Shown here: one piece after another, positions 37,246 through 46,970 of the stretch
Layout: every line of letters starts with the position of its first letter
Numbering within the stretch: position 1 is the first letter of the stretch
Assembly (NCBI RefSeq): GCF_021919125.1
Contig: NZ_CP083439.1
Span: 1,612,001-1,676,000 of the forward strand
Direction: 5' to 3'
From: Clavibacter sp. A6099
Lineage (GTDB): Bacteria; Actinomycetota; Actinomycetes; Actinomycetales; Microbacteriaceae
Length of the DNA: 64,000 nt
Translations under genes and position numbers: made by a program
The notes under the pieces: generated by a model
The model's input: the letters and a program-made list of their open reading frames with translations, nothing else
The model's database searches: none
What the model was told of the DNA's origin: nothing

Positions 37246-39786
37246 ATGTCGGACACCGCGCTCGCCCCCACGCTCACCGAGGAGGCGGCCCGGCTGGCCG
37301 TGGACGGGGCGACCGACGACGCCATCTACGACGCGTTCGCCGAGTGGGCGATCGCACGGGGGATCGAGCTCTACCCGGCGCAGGACGAGGCGGCGCTGGA
37401 GATCGCGTCGGGCGCGAACCTCATCCTCTCGACGCCGACGGGCACGGGGAAGTCGCTCGTCGCCGTCGCTGCGCACTTCGCGGCGCTCGCCCGGGGCCGC
37501 CGCTCGTACTACACGGCCCCGATCAAGGCGCTCGTCTCCGAGAAGTTCTTCGCGCTCGTGGAGCTGTTCGGCGCCGCGCAGGTGGGCATGGTCACGGGCG
37601 ACTCCTCCGTGAACCCGGACGCGCCGATCATCTGCTGCACCGCCGAGATCCTCGCCAACCGCTCGCTCCGCGGCGGCGCGGACACGCCCGTCGACCAGGT
37701 GGTCATGGACGAGTTCCACTTCTACGCGGATCCGCAGCGCGGCTGGGCCTGGCAGGTGCCGCTCCTGCTGCTGCCGCACGCGCAGTTCGTGCTCATGTCG
37801 GCGACGCTCGGCGACGTGACCGACCTCGCGGACGACCTCACGCGGCGCACCGGGCGTCCGACGGCGCGCATCACGGGCATCGAGCGGCCGGTGCCGCTCT
37901 TCTTCCACTACGCGGTGACGCCCGTGCAGGAGACCGTCGAGGAGCTGCTCGACACGAAGCAGGCGCCCGTCTACATCGTCCACTTCGCGCAGGCCGCTGC
38001 CCTCGAGCGGGCGCAGGCGCTCTCGAGCATCAAGATCGTGACGCGCGAGCAGCGGGACGAGATCGCGGAGATCATCGGCGGCTTCCGGTTCAGCACGGCG
38101 TTCGGCAAGACCCTGTCCCGGCTCGTGCGCGCGGGGATCGGCGTGCACCACGCCGGCATGCTGCCGAAGTACCGCCGGCTCGTCGAGCAGCTCGCGCAGC
38201 AGGGCCTGCTCCGGGTGATCTGCGGCACCGACACGCTGGGCGTCGGCATCAACGTCCCCATCCGCACGGTGCTGTTCACGGGCCTCACCAAGTACGACGG
38301 CACGCGGATGCGGCAGCTCAACGCGCGCGAGTTCCACCAGATCGCCGGACGCGCGGGCCGAGCCGGGTACGACACCGCGGGCACCGTGGTGGCGCAGGCG
38401 CCCGAGCACGAGACCGAGAACATCAAGATGCTCGAGCGCGCGGGCGACGACGTGAAGAAGCGCCGCAAGCTCGTGCGCAAGAAGGCGCCCGAGGGCTTCG
38501 TCTCCTGGGGCGAGCCGAGCTTCCGCAAGCTCATCGACGCGGAGCCCGAGCGGCTGACGTCGAGCATGCAGGTGAGCCACGCCATGATGCTCAACGTCAT
38601 CGCGCGCGGCGGCGACGTGTTCCAGAACATGCGCGCGCTCGTCGAGGACAACCACGAGCCGCGCGCGCGGCAGCTGGCGCTCGCCCGCCGTGCCCTCGCC
38701 ATCTACCGCACGCTGCGGACGGCCGGGATCGTGGAGCAGGTGGACGACCCGGACGGCGGGCCCACCCGGATCACGCTGACGGTCGACCTGCAGGCCGACT
38801 TCGCTCTCAACCAGCCGCTGTCGCCGTTCGCGGTGGCCGTGTTCGAGATCCTCGACCGGGAGTCGCCCACATACGCGCTCGACATGGTGAGCGTCGTCGA
38901 GGCGACCCTCGACGACCCGCGGCCGATCCTCTCCCAGCAGCAGTTCAAGGCCCGCGGCGAGGCCGTGCAGGCGATGAAGGCCGACGGCATCGAGTACGAC
39001 GAGCGCATGGAGCTGCTCGAGTCCGTCACGCACCCGAAGCCGCTCGAGGAGCTGCTCGACCAGTCGTTCGCGACCTACAGCGCGAGCCAGCCGTGGATCG
39101 GCGACTTCGCGCTCAGCCCGAAGTCGGTCGTCCGCGACATGTACGAGCGCGCGATGTCCTTCAGCGAGCTGATCTCCTTCTACGGCCTCATGCGCTCCGA
39201 GGGCCTCGTGCTGCGCTACCTCTCCGACGCCTTCCGGGCGCTGCGTCAGACCATCCCCGACGAGGCGAAGACCGAGGAGCTGCTCGACGTCATCGAGTGG
39301 CTGGGCGAGCTCGTGCGCCAGGTGGACTCCAGCCTCCTCGACGAGTGGGAGGAGCTGTCGCACCCGACCCAGGCGCCCGGCGACGCGCCCGTGCTGCCGC
39401 CCGCGCCGAAGCTGCTCACGTCGAACACGCGCGCGTTCCGGATCCTCGTGCGCAACGAGCTGTTCCGCCGCGTCCAGCTCGCGGCGCGCGAGGACCTGCA
39501 GGCGCTCGGCGAGCTCGACGCCGCGTCCGGCTTCGACGCGGACGCGTGGGGCGACGCGCTCGACGGCTACTTCGGCGAGTACGACCGGATCCTCACCGAC
39601 GGCGACGCCCGCAGCCAGGCGCTCGTCACGATCGAGGAGGGCCCGACCGCATGGACCGTGCGGCAGGCGCTGCACGATCCCGAGGGCGACCACGACTGGG
39701 GGATCGAGGCGACGGTGGACCTCGAGGCCTCGAACGAGGCCGGCGAGGCCGTCGTGCGCGTGACGCGCGTGGGCACCCTCTCGTGA
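37246..39786 (+). CDS. DEAD/DEAH-box (Ski2-like) helicase with DUF3516 C-terminal region
   Basis: An 846-residue ATP-dependent RNA/DNA helicase. Motif I is STPTGTGKS (62-70), motif II is DEFH at 155-158, where DExH is usual, motif III is MSATLGD, and motif VI is IAGRAGRAG. The second RecA domain includes VHHAGMLPKYR. The C-terminal half (about 480-846) is the all-helical DUF3516 region seen in actinobacterial homologues. RNA processing or decay is the likely role by analogy with Ski2/HelY proteins. The last codons overlap the following SDR gene. Confidence 0.93.
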   Translation: MSDTALAPTLTEEAARLAVDGATDDAIYDAFAEWAIARGIELYPAQDEAALEIASGANLILSTPTGTGKSLVAVAAHFAALARGRRSYYTAPIKALVSEKFFALVELFGAAQVGMVTGDSSVNPDAPIICCTAEILANRSLRGGADTPVDQVVMDEFHFYADPQRGWAWQVPLLLLPHAQFVLMSATLGDVTDLADDLTRRTGRPTARITGIERPVPLFFHYAVTPVQETVEELLDTKQAPVYIVHFAQAAALERAQALSSIKIVTREQRDEIAEIIGGFRFSTAFGKTLSRLVRAGIGVHHAGMLPKYRRLVEQLAQQGLLRVICGTDTLGVGINVPIRTVLFTGLTKYDGTRMRQLNAREFHQIAGRAGRAGYDTAGTVVAQAPEHETENIKMLERAGDDVKKRRKLVRKKAPEGFVSWGEPSFRKLIDAEPERLTSSMQVSHAMMLNVIARGGDVFQNMRALVEDNHEPRARQLALARRALAIYRTLRTAGIVEQVDDPDGGPTRITLTVDLQADFALNQPLSPFAVAVFEILDRESPTYALDMVSVVEATLDDPRPILSQQQFKARGEAVQAMKADGIEYDERMELLESVTHPKPLEELLDQSFATYSASQPWIGDFALSPKSVVRDMYERAMSFSELISFYGLMRSEGLVLRYLSDAFRALRQTIPDEAKTEELLDVIEWLGELVRQVDSSLLDEWEELSHPTQAPGDAPVLPPAPKLLTSNTRAFRILVRNELFRRVQLAAREDLQALGELDAASGFDADAWGDALDGYFGEYDRILTDGDARSQALVTIEEGPTAWTVRQALHDPEGDHDWGIEATVDLEASNEAGEAVVRVTRVGTLS

Positions 39787-40712
39787 GCGAGGCGCCCCGC
39801 CTGCCCGACCTGGCCGGGCGGACGATCCTGGTCACGGGCGCGAACGGCGGCGTCGGCTTCTGGACCTCCGCGCAGCTCGCCTCCGCGGGCGCCCGGGTAC
39901 TGCTCGCCTGCCGCTCCGCGGAGCGCGGCGAAGCCGCCGCCCGCGCGCTCCGGGCGCGCGTGCCGGGGGCCGACGCGGAGGTCGTCGCTCTCGACCTCGC
40001 CAGCATCGCGAGCGTGGATGCGTGCGTCGCCGCCGTGCGGGAGGACCTCGACGCGATCGTCGCGAACGCGGGCCTCACCCCCGCGGGCGGCCGCGCGCGG
40101 CACCGCCGGACGACGATCGACGGGTTCGAGGAGCTCATGGGCACCAACGCGCTCGGCCACTTCGCGCTCGTCGCCGGGCTCGCCCCACGGCTGCGGGAAG
40201 GCGGACGCGTGGTGATGCTCGGATCCCTCGCCCACCGCTTCTCGCCGCTCGACCTCGGCGACCTCGCGGGGGAGCGGCGCATGCCGGCGCTCGTCCGGTA
40301 CGGGCGATCGAAGACGGCGTGCATGGTGATCGCGGCAGAGCTCGACCGACGGTGGCGGGCCGCGGGATCCGACCGCGTCGCGCTCTCGGCGCACCCCGGC
40401 TACGCGGTGGACGCGCTGACGCCGCCGCAGGATCCGGCTGGCCGTGCGCGCGGACTCGACGCCGCGCGCCGGCGGCTCGCGAGGGCCGGCCGTGTCCTGG
40501 TGCAGGGCAAGGACGCCGGTGCGTGGCCGGTGGCGCACGCCGCGGCCGCGGACGGCGTCACGGGCGGCGCGTCCTGGGGACCCGCAGGCCCGCTCGAGCT
40601 GAAGGGCGCGCCTGCTCCCGCGTTCGTCGCGGATCACGCGCGGTCGCGCGCCGTCGGCGAGCAGCTGTGGGCCGCGGCCGAGGACGCGACGGGGATCCGC
40701 TTCCGGCCCTGA
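39783..40712 (+). CDS. Short-chain dehydrogenase/reductase
   Basis: A 309-residue SDR similar to the retinol dehydrogenase/protochlorophyllide-reductase-like group. The cofactor motif TGANGGVG lies near 19-26, VANAG near 96, and the catalytic YGRSK supplies Tyr and Lys. After the active site comes SAHPGYAVDAL. An Arg (CRSAER) after strand 2 suggests NADP(H). The GTG start overlaps the helicase stop, so the two are translationally coupled although no functional tie is evident. Substrate unknown. Confidence 0.88.
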   Translation: MSEAPRLPDLAGRTILVTGANGGVGFWTSAQLASAGARVLLACRSAERGEAAARALRARVPGADAEVVALDLASIASVDACVAAVREDLDAIVANAGLTPAGGRARHRRTTIDGFEELMGTNALGHFALVAGLAPRLREGGRVVMLGSLAHRFSPLDLGDLAGERRMPALVRYGRSKTACMVIAAELDRRWRAAGSDRVALSAHPGYAVDALTPPQDPAGRARGLDAARRRLARAGRVLVQGKDAGAWPVAHAAAADGVTGGASWGPAGPLELKGAPAPAFVADHARSRAVGEQLWAAAEDATGIRFRP

Positions 40713-40726
40713 CGAGGGCCGCCGGC

Positions 40727-41845
40727 TCAGCCCCGCGGGGTGCCGAGCACGTCGTCGAGCGCGTCGCGGAACGCGGCCGTCTCCGAGGGCGTGCCGACGG
40801 AGACCCGGAGCCAGCCCTCGGGTCCGGTCTCGCGGATCAGGACGCCCCGGTCGAGCAGCCCCTGCCACACCGCGTGGCGGTCGGGGAACCGGCCGAAGAG
40901 GACGAAGTTCGCGTCCGACGGCGCCACCTCGAAGCCGCGGCCGCGCAGCCACTCGACGAGCCCGTCGCGCTCCTCGCGGAGCGACGCGACCTGCGCGAGC
41001 AGCACGCGGCTGTGACGAAGGGCGGCGGTCGCGCTCACCTGCGTGATCCGCGACAGGTGGTACGGCAGGCGCACGATCCGCAGCGCGTCGACGACCGCGG
41101 GGGAAGCGGCGAGGTAGCCGAGCCGGCCGCCCGCGAACGCGAACGCCTTGCTCATGGTGCGCGACACGATGAGGCGCGGGTGGTCGGGGAGCAGCGAGAT
41201 CGCCGTGGGGACGCCCTCGCGGCGGAACTCGGCGTACGCCTCGTCGATCACCACGACGCCGGGCGCGACCGACAGCACGTGCTCGATCTCGGGGATCGTG
41301 AGCGCCGTTCCCGTGGGGTTGTTCGGCGAGGTGAGGAAGACCACGCTCGGCTGGTGCTGCTCCACGAGCGCCGTGACGTCCGCGAGGTCGAGCGTGAAGT
41401 CCTCCTGGCGGCGGCCGGAGACCCAGCGCGTGAGCGTGTTGCGCGCGTACTCCGGGTACATCGCGTAGTGCGGCGCGAAGGAGAGCGCGACGCGGTCGGT
41501 GCCGCCGAAGGCCTGGAGCACCTGCTGCAGCACCTCGTTGGATCCGTTCGCCGCCCACACGTTCTCGGGGCCGAGCTCCAGGCCGCTGTCGGTCGTGAGG
41601 TAGTCGGCGAGCTCCGTGCGCAGCTCGAGGAACTCGCGGTCGGGGTAGCGGTTGAGTCCGCGGGCGGCCTCGAGCACGGCCTCGCTCACGGCGACCGCGA
41701 CCTCCTCGGGCAGCGGGTACGGGTTCTCGTTGACGTTGAGGAGCACGGGCACGTCGAGCTGCGGGGCGCCGTAGGGCTCCTCGCCGCGGATCCCGTCGCG
41801 GAGGGGCAGGTCGGCCAGGGTGGTCTCGGACCAGTCGGGGCTCAT
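40727..41845 (-). CDS. hisC: Histidinol-phosphate aminotransferase-type PLP enzyme
   Basis: A 372-residue fold-type I aminotransferase. NVNENPYPLPEEV, SPNNPTGT, VIDEAYAEF (Asp201, Tyr204) and the PLP lysine K233 in SRTMSKAFAFAGGRLGY all match HisC. HisC normally converts imidazole acetol phosphate to histidinol phosphate; stand-alone copies in actinobacteria can instead act on aromatic amino acids (Pat). No other his genes are nearby, so the substrate is uncertain. The ATG at 41845 has GGAGAC upstream. Confidence 0.9.
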   Translation of the reverse strand: MSPDWSETTLADLPLRDGIRGEEPYGAPQLDVPVLLNVNENPYPLPEEVAVAVSEAVLEAARGLNRYPDREFLELRTELADYLTTDSGLELGPENVWAANGSNEVLQQVLQAFGGTDRVALSFAPHYAMYPEYARNTLTRWVSGRRQEDFTLDLADVTALVEQHQPSVVFLTSPNNPTGTALTIPEIEHVLSVAPGVVVIDEAYAEFRREGVPTAISLLPDHPRLIVSRTMSKAFAFAGGRLGYLAASPAVVDALRIVRLPYHLSRITQVSATAALRHSRVLLAQVASLREERDGLVEWLRGRGFEVAPSDANFVLFGRFPDRHAVWQGLLDRGVLIRETGPEGWLRVSVGTPSETAAFRDALDDVLGTPRG

Positions 41846-41918
41846 GGGTCTCCTCGGGAGTCGTCGGGCTCCCCATCCTCCCATCGACCCGGACCGCGGA
41901 CGCCCGGAGCGGGGCGGC

Positions 41919-41924
41919 TAGGGT
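41919..41924 (+). promoter_or_regulatory. -10 hexamer TAGGGT, leaderless promoter
   Basis: Ends 6 nt before the ATG at 41931. Confidence 0.55.
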
Positions 41925-41930
41925 CGTCGG

Positions 41931-42860
41931 ATGCGCTCCCCCCTCGCACGGCTCACCCGCGTGCGGCTCCCGGGGGACGTGCACCGCACCGAGTCCGCGC
42001 CGCCGCGCTGGCTCCTCCTCTCCCGCCGCCACGGGTCGCGGGCGATCCCCGTCGCGCACGACCTGGAGCGGCGCACCGTGCTCGGCTTCCGGATCGCGAT
42101 CAAGGTGTTCCGGTCGTCGGGCGCGAACACCGGTCGCATCCGGTCGGCCGCGCCGTCGCGCGTCGGCTCGCCGGGAGCCGCCCCCGTCCGTCCGGCCTTC
42201 GTGCTCGTGCACGGGATCGGCGTCTCCTCGCGCTACTTCCACCCCGTGGCCGCGTTCCTCGCCGAGCACGGCACCGTGTACGCGATCGACCTGCCGGGCT
42301 ACGGCGAGTCGCCTCGGGTCCACCGGGACGTGACGCTGGACGACCACGCGGCCGTCGTCGCGGAGGTGATCCGCATGCACGGGCTCGTCGACCCCGTCGT
42401 CATCGGCCACTCGATGGGGACCCAGATCGTGACGCGGCTCGCCGTCGACCAGCCCGAGGTCGCCGACCGCATCGTGCTCATCGCGCCGACCCTCCCGCCG
42501 CGGACGCGCGGCGTCCTGCGGGCGGCCGTCGCGCTCGCGGTCGACACCCTCCGTGAGCCGCTGCTGGCGAACGCCGTGGTGCTCGGCGACTACTTCCTGC
42601 GCTGCGGGATCCCGTACTACCTCCGGCAGCTGCCGCACCTCATCGACGACGCGATCGAGGAGCGGGCGCCTCGGATCCGCGCGCGGACGCTCGTCCTGGT
42701 GGGTGACCGGGACGCCGTGGTCGACCGCCCGTTCGCGCGCGACCTCGCCGCCCGCATCCCGCGCGGGACGTACCGCGTGGCCCGGGGCCCGCACGTCGTC
42801 ATGTACGGAGATCCCCTCGGGGTCGCGCGCGCGATCGTGGAGCATGCCCGGGCCGGCTGA
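41931..42860 (+). CDS. Alpha/beta hydrolase
   Basis: A 309-residue hydrolase. A basic 85-residue head precedes the fold, which starts at FVLVHGIGVSSRYF. The nucleophile elbow is GHSMGT, the acid lies in LVGDRDAVVD and the catalytic histidine in GPHVVMYG. No signal peptide is evident. Family membership is clear but the substrate is not. A second, different hydrolase gene follows on the same strand. Confidence 0.88.
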   Translation: MRSPLARLTRVRLPGDVHRTESAPPRWLLLSRRHGSRAIPVAHDLERRTVLGFRIAIKVFRSSGANTGRIRSAAPSRVGSPGAAPVRPAFVLVHGIGVSSRYFHPVAAFLAEHGTVYAIDLPGYGESPRVHRDVTLDDHAAVVAEVIRMHGLVDPVVIGHSMGTQIVTRLAVDQPEVADRIVLIAPTLPPRTRGVLRAAVALAVDTLREPLLANAVVLGDYFLRCGIPYYLRQLPHLIDDAIEERAPRIRARTLVLVGDRDAVVDRPFARDLAARIPRGTYRVARGPHVVMYGDPLGVARAIVEHARAG

Positions 42861-42927
42861 GGCGGCGGATGCGCGGCCGCCGCACCGCGGGCCGGTCACG
42901 CCCGTCGCGGCCGGGCAGGATGGAGGG

Positions 42928-43662
42928 GTGACCGCTGCCGGACCCGACCAGCTCCCGCCGCTCCCGCTCCTCCGCAAGGCGCTCGACTGGGCGCTCGACT
43001 ACGCGTACGTCCTCCGCTGGCAGATCGCGGCCACGCTCTCCCGCGACGACGCCCGCTCCTTCGAGGACGGGCGCGACGACCGGCCGACGATCCTCGTGCT
43101 GCCGGGCGTCTACGAGCGCTGGCAGTTCATGCTCCCGATCATCCGGCGGCTGCACGCGCGCGGGCACGGCGTGCACGTGGTCGGCGCGCTCGGCGCGAAC
43201 GTGGGTCGGATCGCCGAGATGTCACGCCGGGCCCGCGCGTACCTCGAGGCCGAGGACCTGCGCGACGTCGTCATCGTCGCGCACAGCAAGGGCGGTCTCA
43301 TCGGCAAGCACCTCATGGCGTTCGGCGACCCGGACCGGCGGATCCGCGCCATGGTCGCGATCAACGCGCCGTTCGGCGGATCCTCGTACGCGCGGCTGTT
43401 CCCCGTCCGCAGCATCCGCGACTTCTCGCCGCGCGACGCCGCGCTCGTGGAGCTCGGCCGGTCGCGCGAGGTCAACGGGCGGATCACGAGCCTCTTCGCG
43501 CGCTTCGACCCGCACATCCCCGGGGGGAGCGCGCTCGACGGCGCGACGGACGAGCGCGTCCGGGCGTCGGGGCACTTCCGGATCATGGGCGACGAGGACG
43601 TGCTGCGCCGCGTCGAGGCCGCGATCGACCGGGCCGGGACGCCGCCCGCGCCTCCCGCCTGA
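42928..43662 (+). CDS. Alpha/beta hydrolase, lipase-like
   Basis: A 244-residue enzyme with TILVLPGVYERW as the oxyanion strand and nucleophile elbow AHSKGG, the lipase/PGAP1-like form. NAPFGGSSYARLF follows. A C-terminal GHFRIMGD may supply the histidine. I chose the GTG at 42928, preceded by GGAGGG and a CAGGAT hexamer; an in-frame ATG at 42844 would add 28 residues and overlap the preceding gene. Substrate unknown. Confidence 0.82.
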   Translation: MTAAGPDQLPPLPLLRKALDWALDYAYVLRWQIAATLSRDDARSFEDGRDDRPTILVLPGVYERWQFMLPIIRRLHARGHGVHVVGALGANVGRIAEMSRRARAYLEAEDLRDVVIVAHSKGGLIGKHLMAFGDPDRRIRAMVAINAPFGGSSYARLFPVRSIRDFSPRDAALVELGRSREVNGRITSLFARFDPHIPGGSALDGATDERVRASGHFRIMGDEDVLRRVEAAIDRAGTPPAPPA

Positions 43663-43681
43663 CGCACCTCCTGGCGCGGCG

Positions 43682-43687
43682 CATACT
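43682..43687 (+). promoter_or_regulatory. -10 hexamer CATACT, leaderless promoter of the MFS gene
   Basis: Ends 6 nt before the ATG at 43694. Confidence 0.5.
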
Positions 43688-43693
43688 GGGCAC

Positions 43694-45139
43694 ATGCCCG
43701 ACCCCGCCGCCCCCGCTCGCGGCGGTGGCACCGCTGACGGCCACCCGGACGGCACCGCCGACGGCCGCGGCCGCACGGTGCTCGCGGTCGCGATCCTCGC
43801 CTCCTTCGTCGCGTTCCTCGACGGCACGGTCGTCAACGTCGCGCTGCCCGCCATCGGAGCGGACCTCGGCGGGGGCCTCGTCGTGCAGCAGTGGGTCGTG
43901 GACGCGTACCTCATCACGCTCGGCGCGCTGATCCTGCTGGCCGGCTCCCTCTCCGACGCCTTCGGCCGCGTCCGCGTGCTCCGCTGGGGCCTCGTCGGCT
44001 TCGGCGTGACATCGCTCGTGTGCGCGATCGCCCCGACGGCGGTGATCCTCATCGCCGCGCGCGCCGCCCAGGGCGCGGCCGGGGCGCTCCTCGTGCCGAG
44101 CTCCCTGGCCCTCATCGCGCAGGCCTTCCGCGGTCCCGCGCAGGCGCGCGCCATCGGCTCGTGGACGGCGTGGACCGGCACGGCGATGCTCGTCGGCCCC
44201 GTCCTCGGCGGCGTGCTCGTGGACGCGCTCGACTGGCGGCTCGTGTTCGGGATCAACGTGCTCCCCATCGCGGTGACCCTCGTGCTCCTCGCCCGGCTCC
44301 CGCACGACGCGCCCGTCGCCGACGGCACGCGCGTCGACGTCCCCGGCGCCGTCCTCGGCGCCCTCGGGATCGGCGGCCCGGTCTTCGCGCTCATCGAGCA
44401 GTCGCGGCTCGGGATCTCGCACCCGCTCGTGCTGGGCAGCCTCGCGGTCGGCGTCGCGTGCCTCGTGCTCTTCGTCATCCGCGAGCGGCGCACCCCGCAT
44501 CCGATGCTCCCGCTGTCGCTCTTCCGCGAGCGGGACTTCCTCGTCGGCAACATCGCGACGATCGGCATCTACGGCGCGCTGTCGCTCGGGGGCTTCGTGA
44601 TCGCGGTCTTCCTGCAGCAGACCGGCGGGCTGTCCGCGACGGCCGCGGGATTCGCGCTCGTGCCGACCACAGTGATCATGCTGCTGCTGTCGACGCGCTT
44701 CGGCGCGCTGGCCGGGCGGATCGGTCCGCGGCTCCTGATGGGTGCGGGCCCGATCGTCGCGGGCGGCGGCTACCTGCTGCTGCTGCGCGTCGCCGAGCCC
44801 GTGGACTACTGGGGCCAGCTCCTGCCCGGCATCCTCGTGTTCGGCCTGGGCCTCTCGATGACGGTGGCGCCGCTGACCGCGACGATCCTCGAGGCCGTCC
44901 CGTCCACGCAGGCGGGCATCGCGTCGGCCGTCAACAACGCCGTCTCGCGCGTCGCCGGGCTCGTCGCGATCGCCGCCATCGGACTGGTCGCCGGGCCCGA
45001 CCTCGACGTCGCGGCCTTCCACCGCGTGGTGCTCGTGACGGCGGCGCTGCTCGTCGCGGGTGGGCTGGTGTCCCTGGTCGGGATCCGCTCGCGTCACGCC
45101 GTGGCCGCTGCCCCTGCCTCCACCGACGCGGCGGGCTAG
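43694..45139 (+). CDS. MFS multidrug exporter, DHA2 (14-helix) family
   Basis: A 481-residue drug/proton antiporter of the membrane. The DHA2 signature LDGTVVNVALPAIGADLG lies in helix 1 (split here as DGTVVNVALP), motif A GSLSDAFGRVRVL follows helix 2, and motif C appears as GTAMLVGPVLGGVL. Fourteen hydrophobic segments are countable. No regulator gene is adjacent. The stop codon TAG shares the palindrome CTAG with the stop of the convergent quinone reductase gene. Confidence 0.92.
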   Translation: MPDPAAPARGGGTADGHPDGTADGRGRTVLAVAILASFVAFLDGTVVNVALPAIGADLGGGLVVQQWVVDAYLITLGALILLAGSLSDAFGRVRVLRWGLVGFGVTSLVCAIAPTAVILIAARAAQGAAGALLVPSSLALIAQAFRGPAQARAIGSWTAWTGTAMLVGPVLGGVLVDALDWRLVFGINVLPIAVTLVLLARLPHDAPVADGTRVDVPGAVLGALGIGGPVFALIEQSRLGISHPLVLGSLAVGVACLVLFVIRERRTPHPMLPLSLFRERDFLVGNIATIGIYGALSLGGFVIAVFLQQTGGLSATAAGFALVPTTVIMLLLSTRFGALAGRIGPRLLMGAGPIVAGGGYLLLLRVAEPVDYWGQLLPGILVFGLGLSMTVAPLTATILEAVPSTQAGIASAVNNAVSRVAGLVAIAAIGLVAGPDLDVAAFHRVVLVTAALLVAGGLVSLVGIRSRHAVAAAPASTDAAG

Positions 45140-46113
45140 ACGGACAGCAGCACCTTGCCCACGTGCTGCGACGACGCCACGTGGGCGTGCGCGGCGGCCG
45201 CATCCGCGAGGGGGAAGACGCGGTCGACGACGGGCCGCACGGATCCGTCGGCGATCGCCGGCCACACGTCCGCGCGGATCGCGGCGACGATTCGCGCCTT
45301 GTCGTCGGCGTCGCGGGCCCGGAGCGTCGTTCCCCAGATCCGTCCGCGGCGCGCCATGAGCTGGCCGAGCGCGATGCTCGTGGGCGCGCCGCTCTGCGCG
45401 CCGATGACCATGATCCGGCCGTCGCGCGCGAGGGCGCGGATGTCGCGGTCGATGTAGTCGCCGCCGATCGCGTCGAGCACCACGTCGGCGCCGTGCCCGT
45501 CGGTGGCCTCGAGGAGCGCCGCCACGAAGTCCTGCTCCCGGTAGTCGATGAGGATCTCCGCGCCGAGCTCCCGGCACGCCGCGAGCTTCGCCGGGCTGCC
45601 CGCGGTCACGGCCACGCGGGCGCCGAGCCGGGAGGCGAGCTGGATCGCCATGGTGCCGATCCCGCTCGACCCGCCGTGCACGAGCAGCGTCTCGCCCGGC
45701 GCGAGGCCCGCGTCGAGCACGACGTTCGACCACACGGTCGCGACGACCTCGGGCAGGCCCGCCGCCTCCACGAGGTCGAGCCCCTCGGGCACCGGCAGGA
45801 CGTGGCGCTCGTCGACCGCCACGAGCTCGGCGTAGCCGCCGCCCGCGAGCAGCGCGCACACGCGGTCGCCCACGTCCCAGCGGGTCGCGCCCTCGCCTGT
45901 CGCCTCGACCGTGCCGGACACCTCGAGCCCGAGGTGCGTCGGGGCCCCGGCGGGCGGCGGGTACGCGCCCTCGCGCTGGCTGAGGTCGGCGCGGTTGACG
46001 CCGGCGGCGGCCACGCGGATCAGGACCTCGCCGGGTCGGGCGACCGGATCCGGGAGCTCGGTGAGGGAGAGGACGTCGGGGGAGCCGGGGGAGGGGAAGG
46101 TGATGGCGCGCAT
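45136..46113 (-). CDS. Quinone oxidoreductase (zinc-independent MDR family, PIG3-like)
   Basis: A 325-residue NADPH-dependent quinone reductase. The catalytic-domain beginning MRAITFPSPGSPDVLSL and the NRADLSQREGAYPPP segment are typical of the TP53I3/PIG3 branch. The Rossmann motif is LVHGGSSGIGTMAIQLA. The structural zinc cysteines of alcohol dehydrogenases are missing. It probably removes electrophilic quinones. Start chosen at the ATG just after GGGGAAGGTG. Confidence 0.92.
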   Translation of the reverse strand: MRAITFPSPGSPDVLSLTELPDPVARPGEVLIRVAAAGVNRADLSQREGAYPPPAGAPTHLGLEVSGTVEATGEGATRWDVGDRVCALLAGGGYAELVAVDERHVLPVPEGLDLVEAAGLPEVVATVWSNVVLDAGLAPGETLLVHGGSSGIGTMAIQLASRLGARVAVTAGSPAKLAACRELGAEILIDYREQDFVAALLEATDGHGADVVLDAIGGDYIDRDIRALARDGRIMVIGAQSGAPTSIALGQLMARRGRIWGTTLRARDADDKARIVAAIRADVWPAIADGSVRPVVDRVFPLADAAAAHAHVASSQHVGKVLLSV

Positions 46114-46267
46114 CCCGCCACGGTACGCCCGCCGTGGGCCGCGACCGGTGCGCACCAGAAGTACATGAACTCGCAACTGAATCCGGGAATAGGGCTCAGG
46201 TCCATGCGCTTGCATATCTTCGAGGCCGTCGGCCCGCACCCATGACCCCTGTACGAAAGGCACGCAC

Positions 46268-46834
46268 ATGAGCGACACCACCACCGTCCCCGGCTACATC
46301 GCCGGCACCTGGACCATCGACAAGACCCACAGCTCCGTCGGCTTCAGCATCCGCCACATCATGATCAGCAAGGTCAAGGGCACGTTCAAGGACTTCGACG
46401 CCGAGATCGTCACGGGCGCCACCCCCGAGCAGAGCTCCGTCAAGGCCCACGCGACCATCGCCTCGATCGACACCAACGAGCCGAACCGCGACCAGCACCT
46501 CCGCACCAACGACTTCTTCGACGCCGAGAACAACCCCACCATCGACTTCGTCTCCACCGCCGTGCGCGTGGAGAAGGACGGCGACGCGAAGGTCGACGGC
46601 GAGCTCACCGTCCGCGGCGTCACCAAGCCCGTCACGTTCGACGTCGAGTTCGGCGGCTTCGGCGGCGACCCCTACGGCAACACCAAGTTCGGCGCGACGG
46701 CCACGACGGTCATCAACCGCGAGGACTTCGGCCTCACCTACAACGCGGCCCTCGAGACCGGCGGCGTGCTGCTCGGCGACAAGGTCACCATCACGCTCGA
46801 CATCCAGGCGGTCCTCGCGACCCCCGCGGCCTAG
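46268..46834 (+). CDS. YceI-family lipocalin-like protein
   Basis: A 188-residue eight-stranded barrel protein of the polyisoprenoid-binding YceI family. Marks are WTIDKTHSSVGFSIRHIMISKVKG read in pieces (IDKTHSSVGF, HIMISKVKG), DQHLRTNDFFD and GVTKPVTFDVEF. Unlike Escherichia YceI there is no signal peptide, so it is cytoplasmic, as in most actinobacterial homologues. Ribosome binding site GAAAGG. The 154-bp upstream spacer is noticeably richer in A and T than the surroundings and probably holds the promoter. Confidence 0.93.
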   Translation: MSDTTTVPGYIAGTWTIDKTHSSVGFSIRHIMISKVKGTFKDFDAEIVTGATPEQSSVKAHATIASIDTNEPNRDQHLRTNDFFDAENNPTIDFVSTAVRVEKDGDAKVDGELTVRGVTKPVTFDVEFGGFGGDPYGNTKFGATATTVINREDFGLTYNAALETGGVLLGDKVTITLDIQAVLATPAA

Positions 46835-46882
46835 CCCGCACCGGCCGGGCATCCGTCCGGCCGCCTCCGCCTCGCGCGGATC

Positions 46883-46919
46883 CGACGCCCCCGTTCCGTC
46901 TCCCGGACCGGGGGCGTCG
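46883..46919. terminator. Terminator after yceI
   Basis: CGACGCCCCCG (46883-46893) pairs with CGGGGGCGTCG (46909-46919), between convergent genes. Confidence 0.75.
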
Positions 46920-46970
46920 TCGTGCCCGGACGAATAGCGCCGGGGTGCGTCTTGTCAGGGGTGCGGTCGA

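Noticed and set aside
36883-39693. Long minus-strand frame covering the helicase gene
   Set aside because: Only its last 91 codons (36883-37158) look like a protein with a membrane helix; the rest is the antisense shadow of the helicase.
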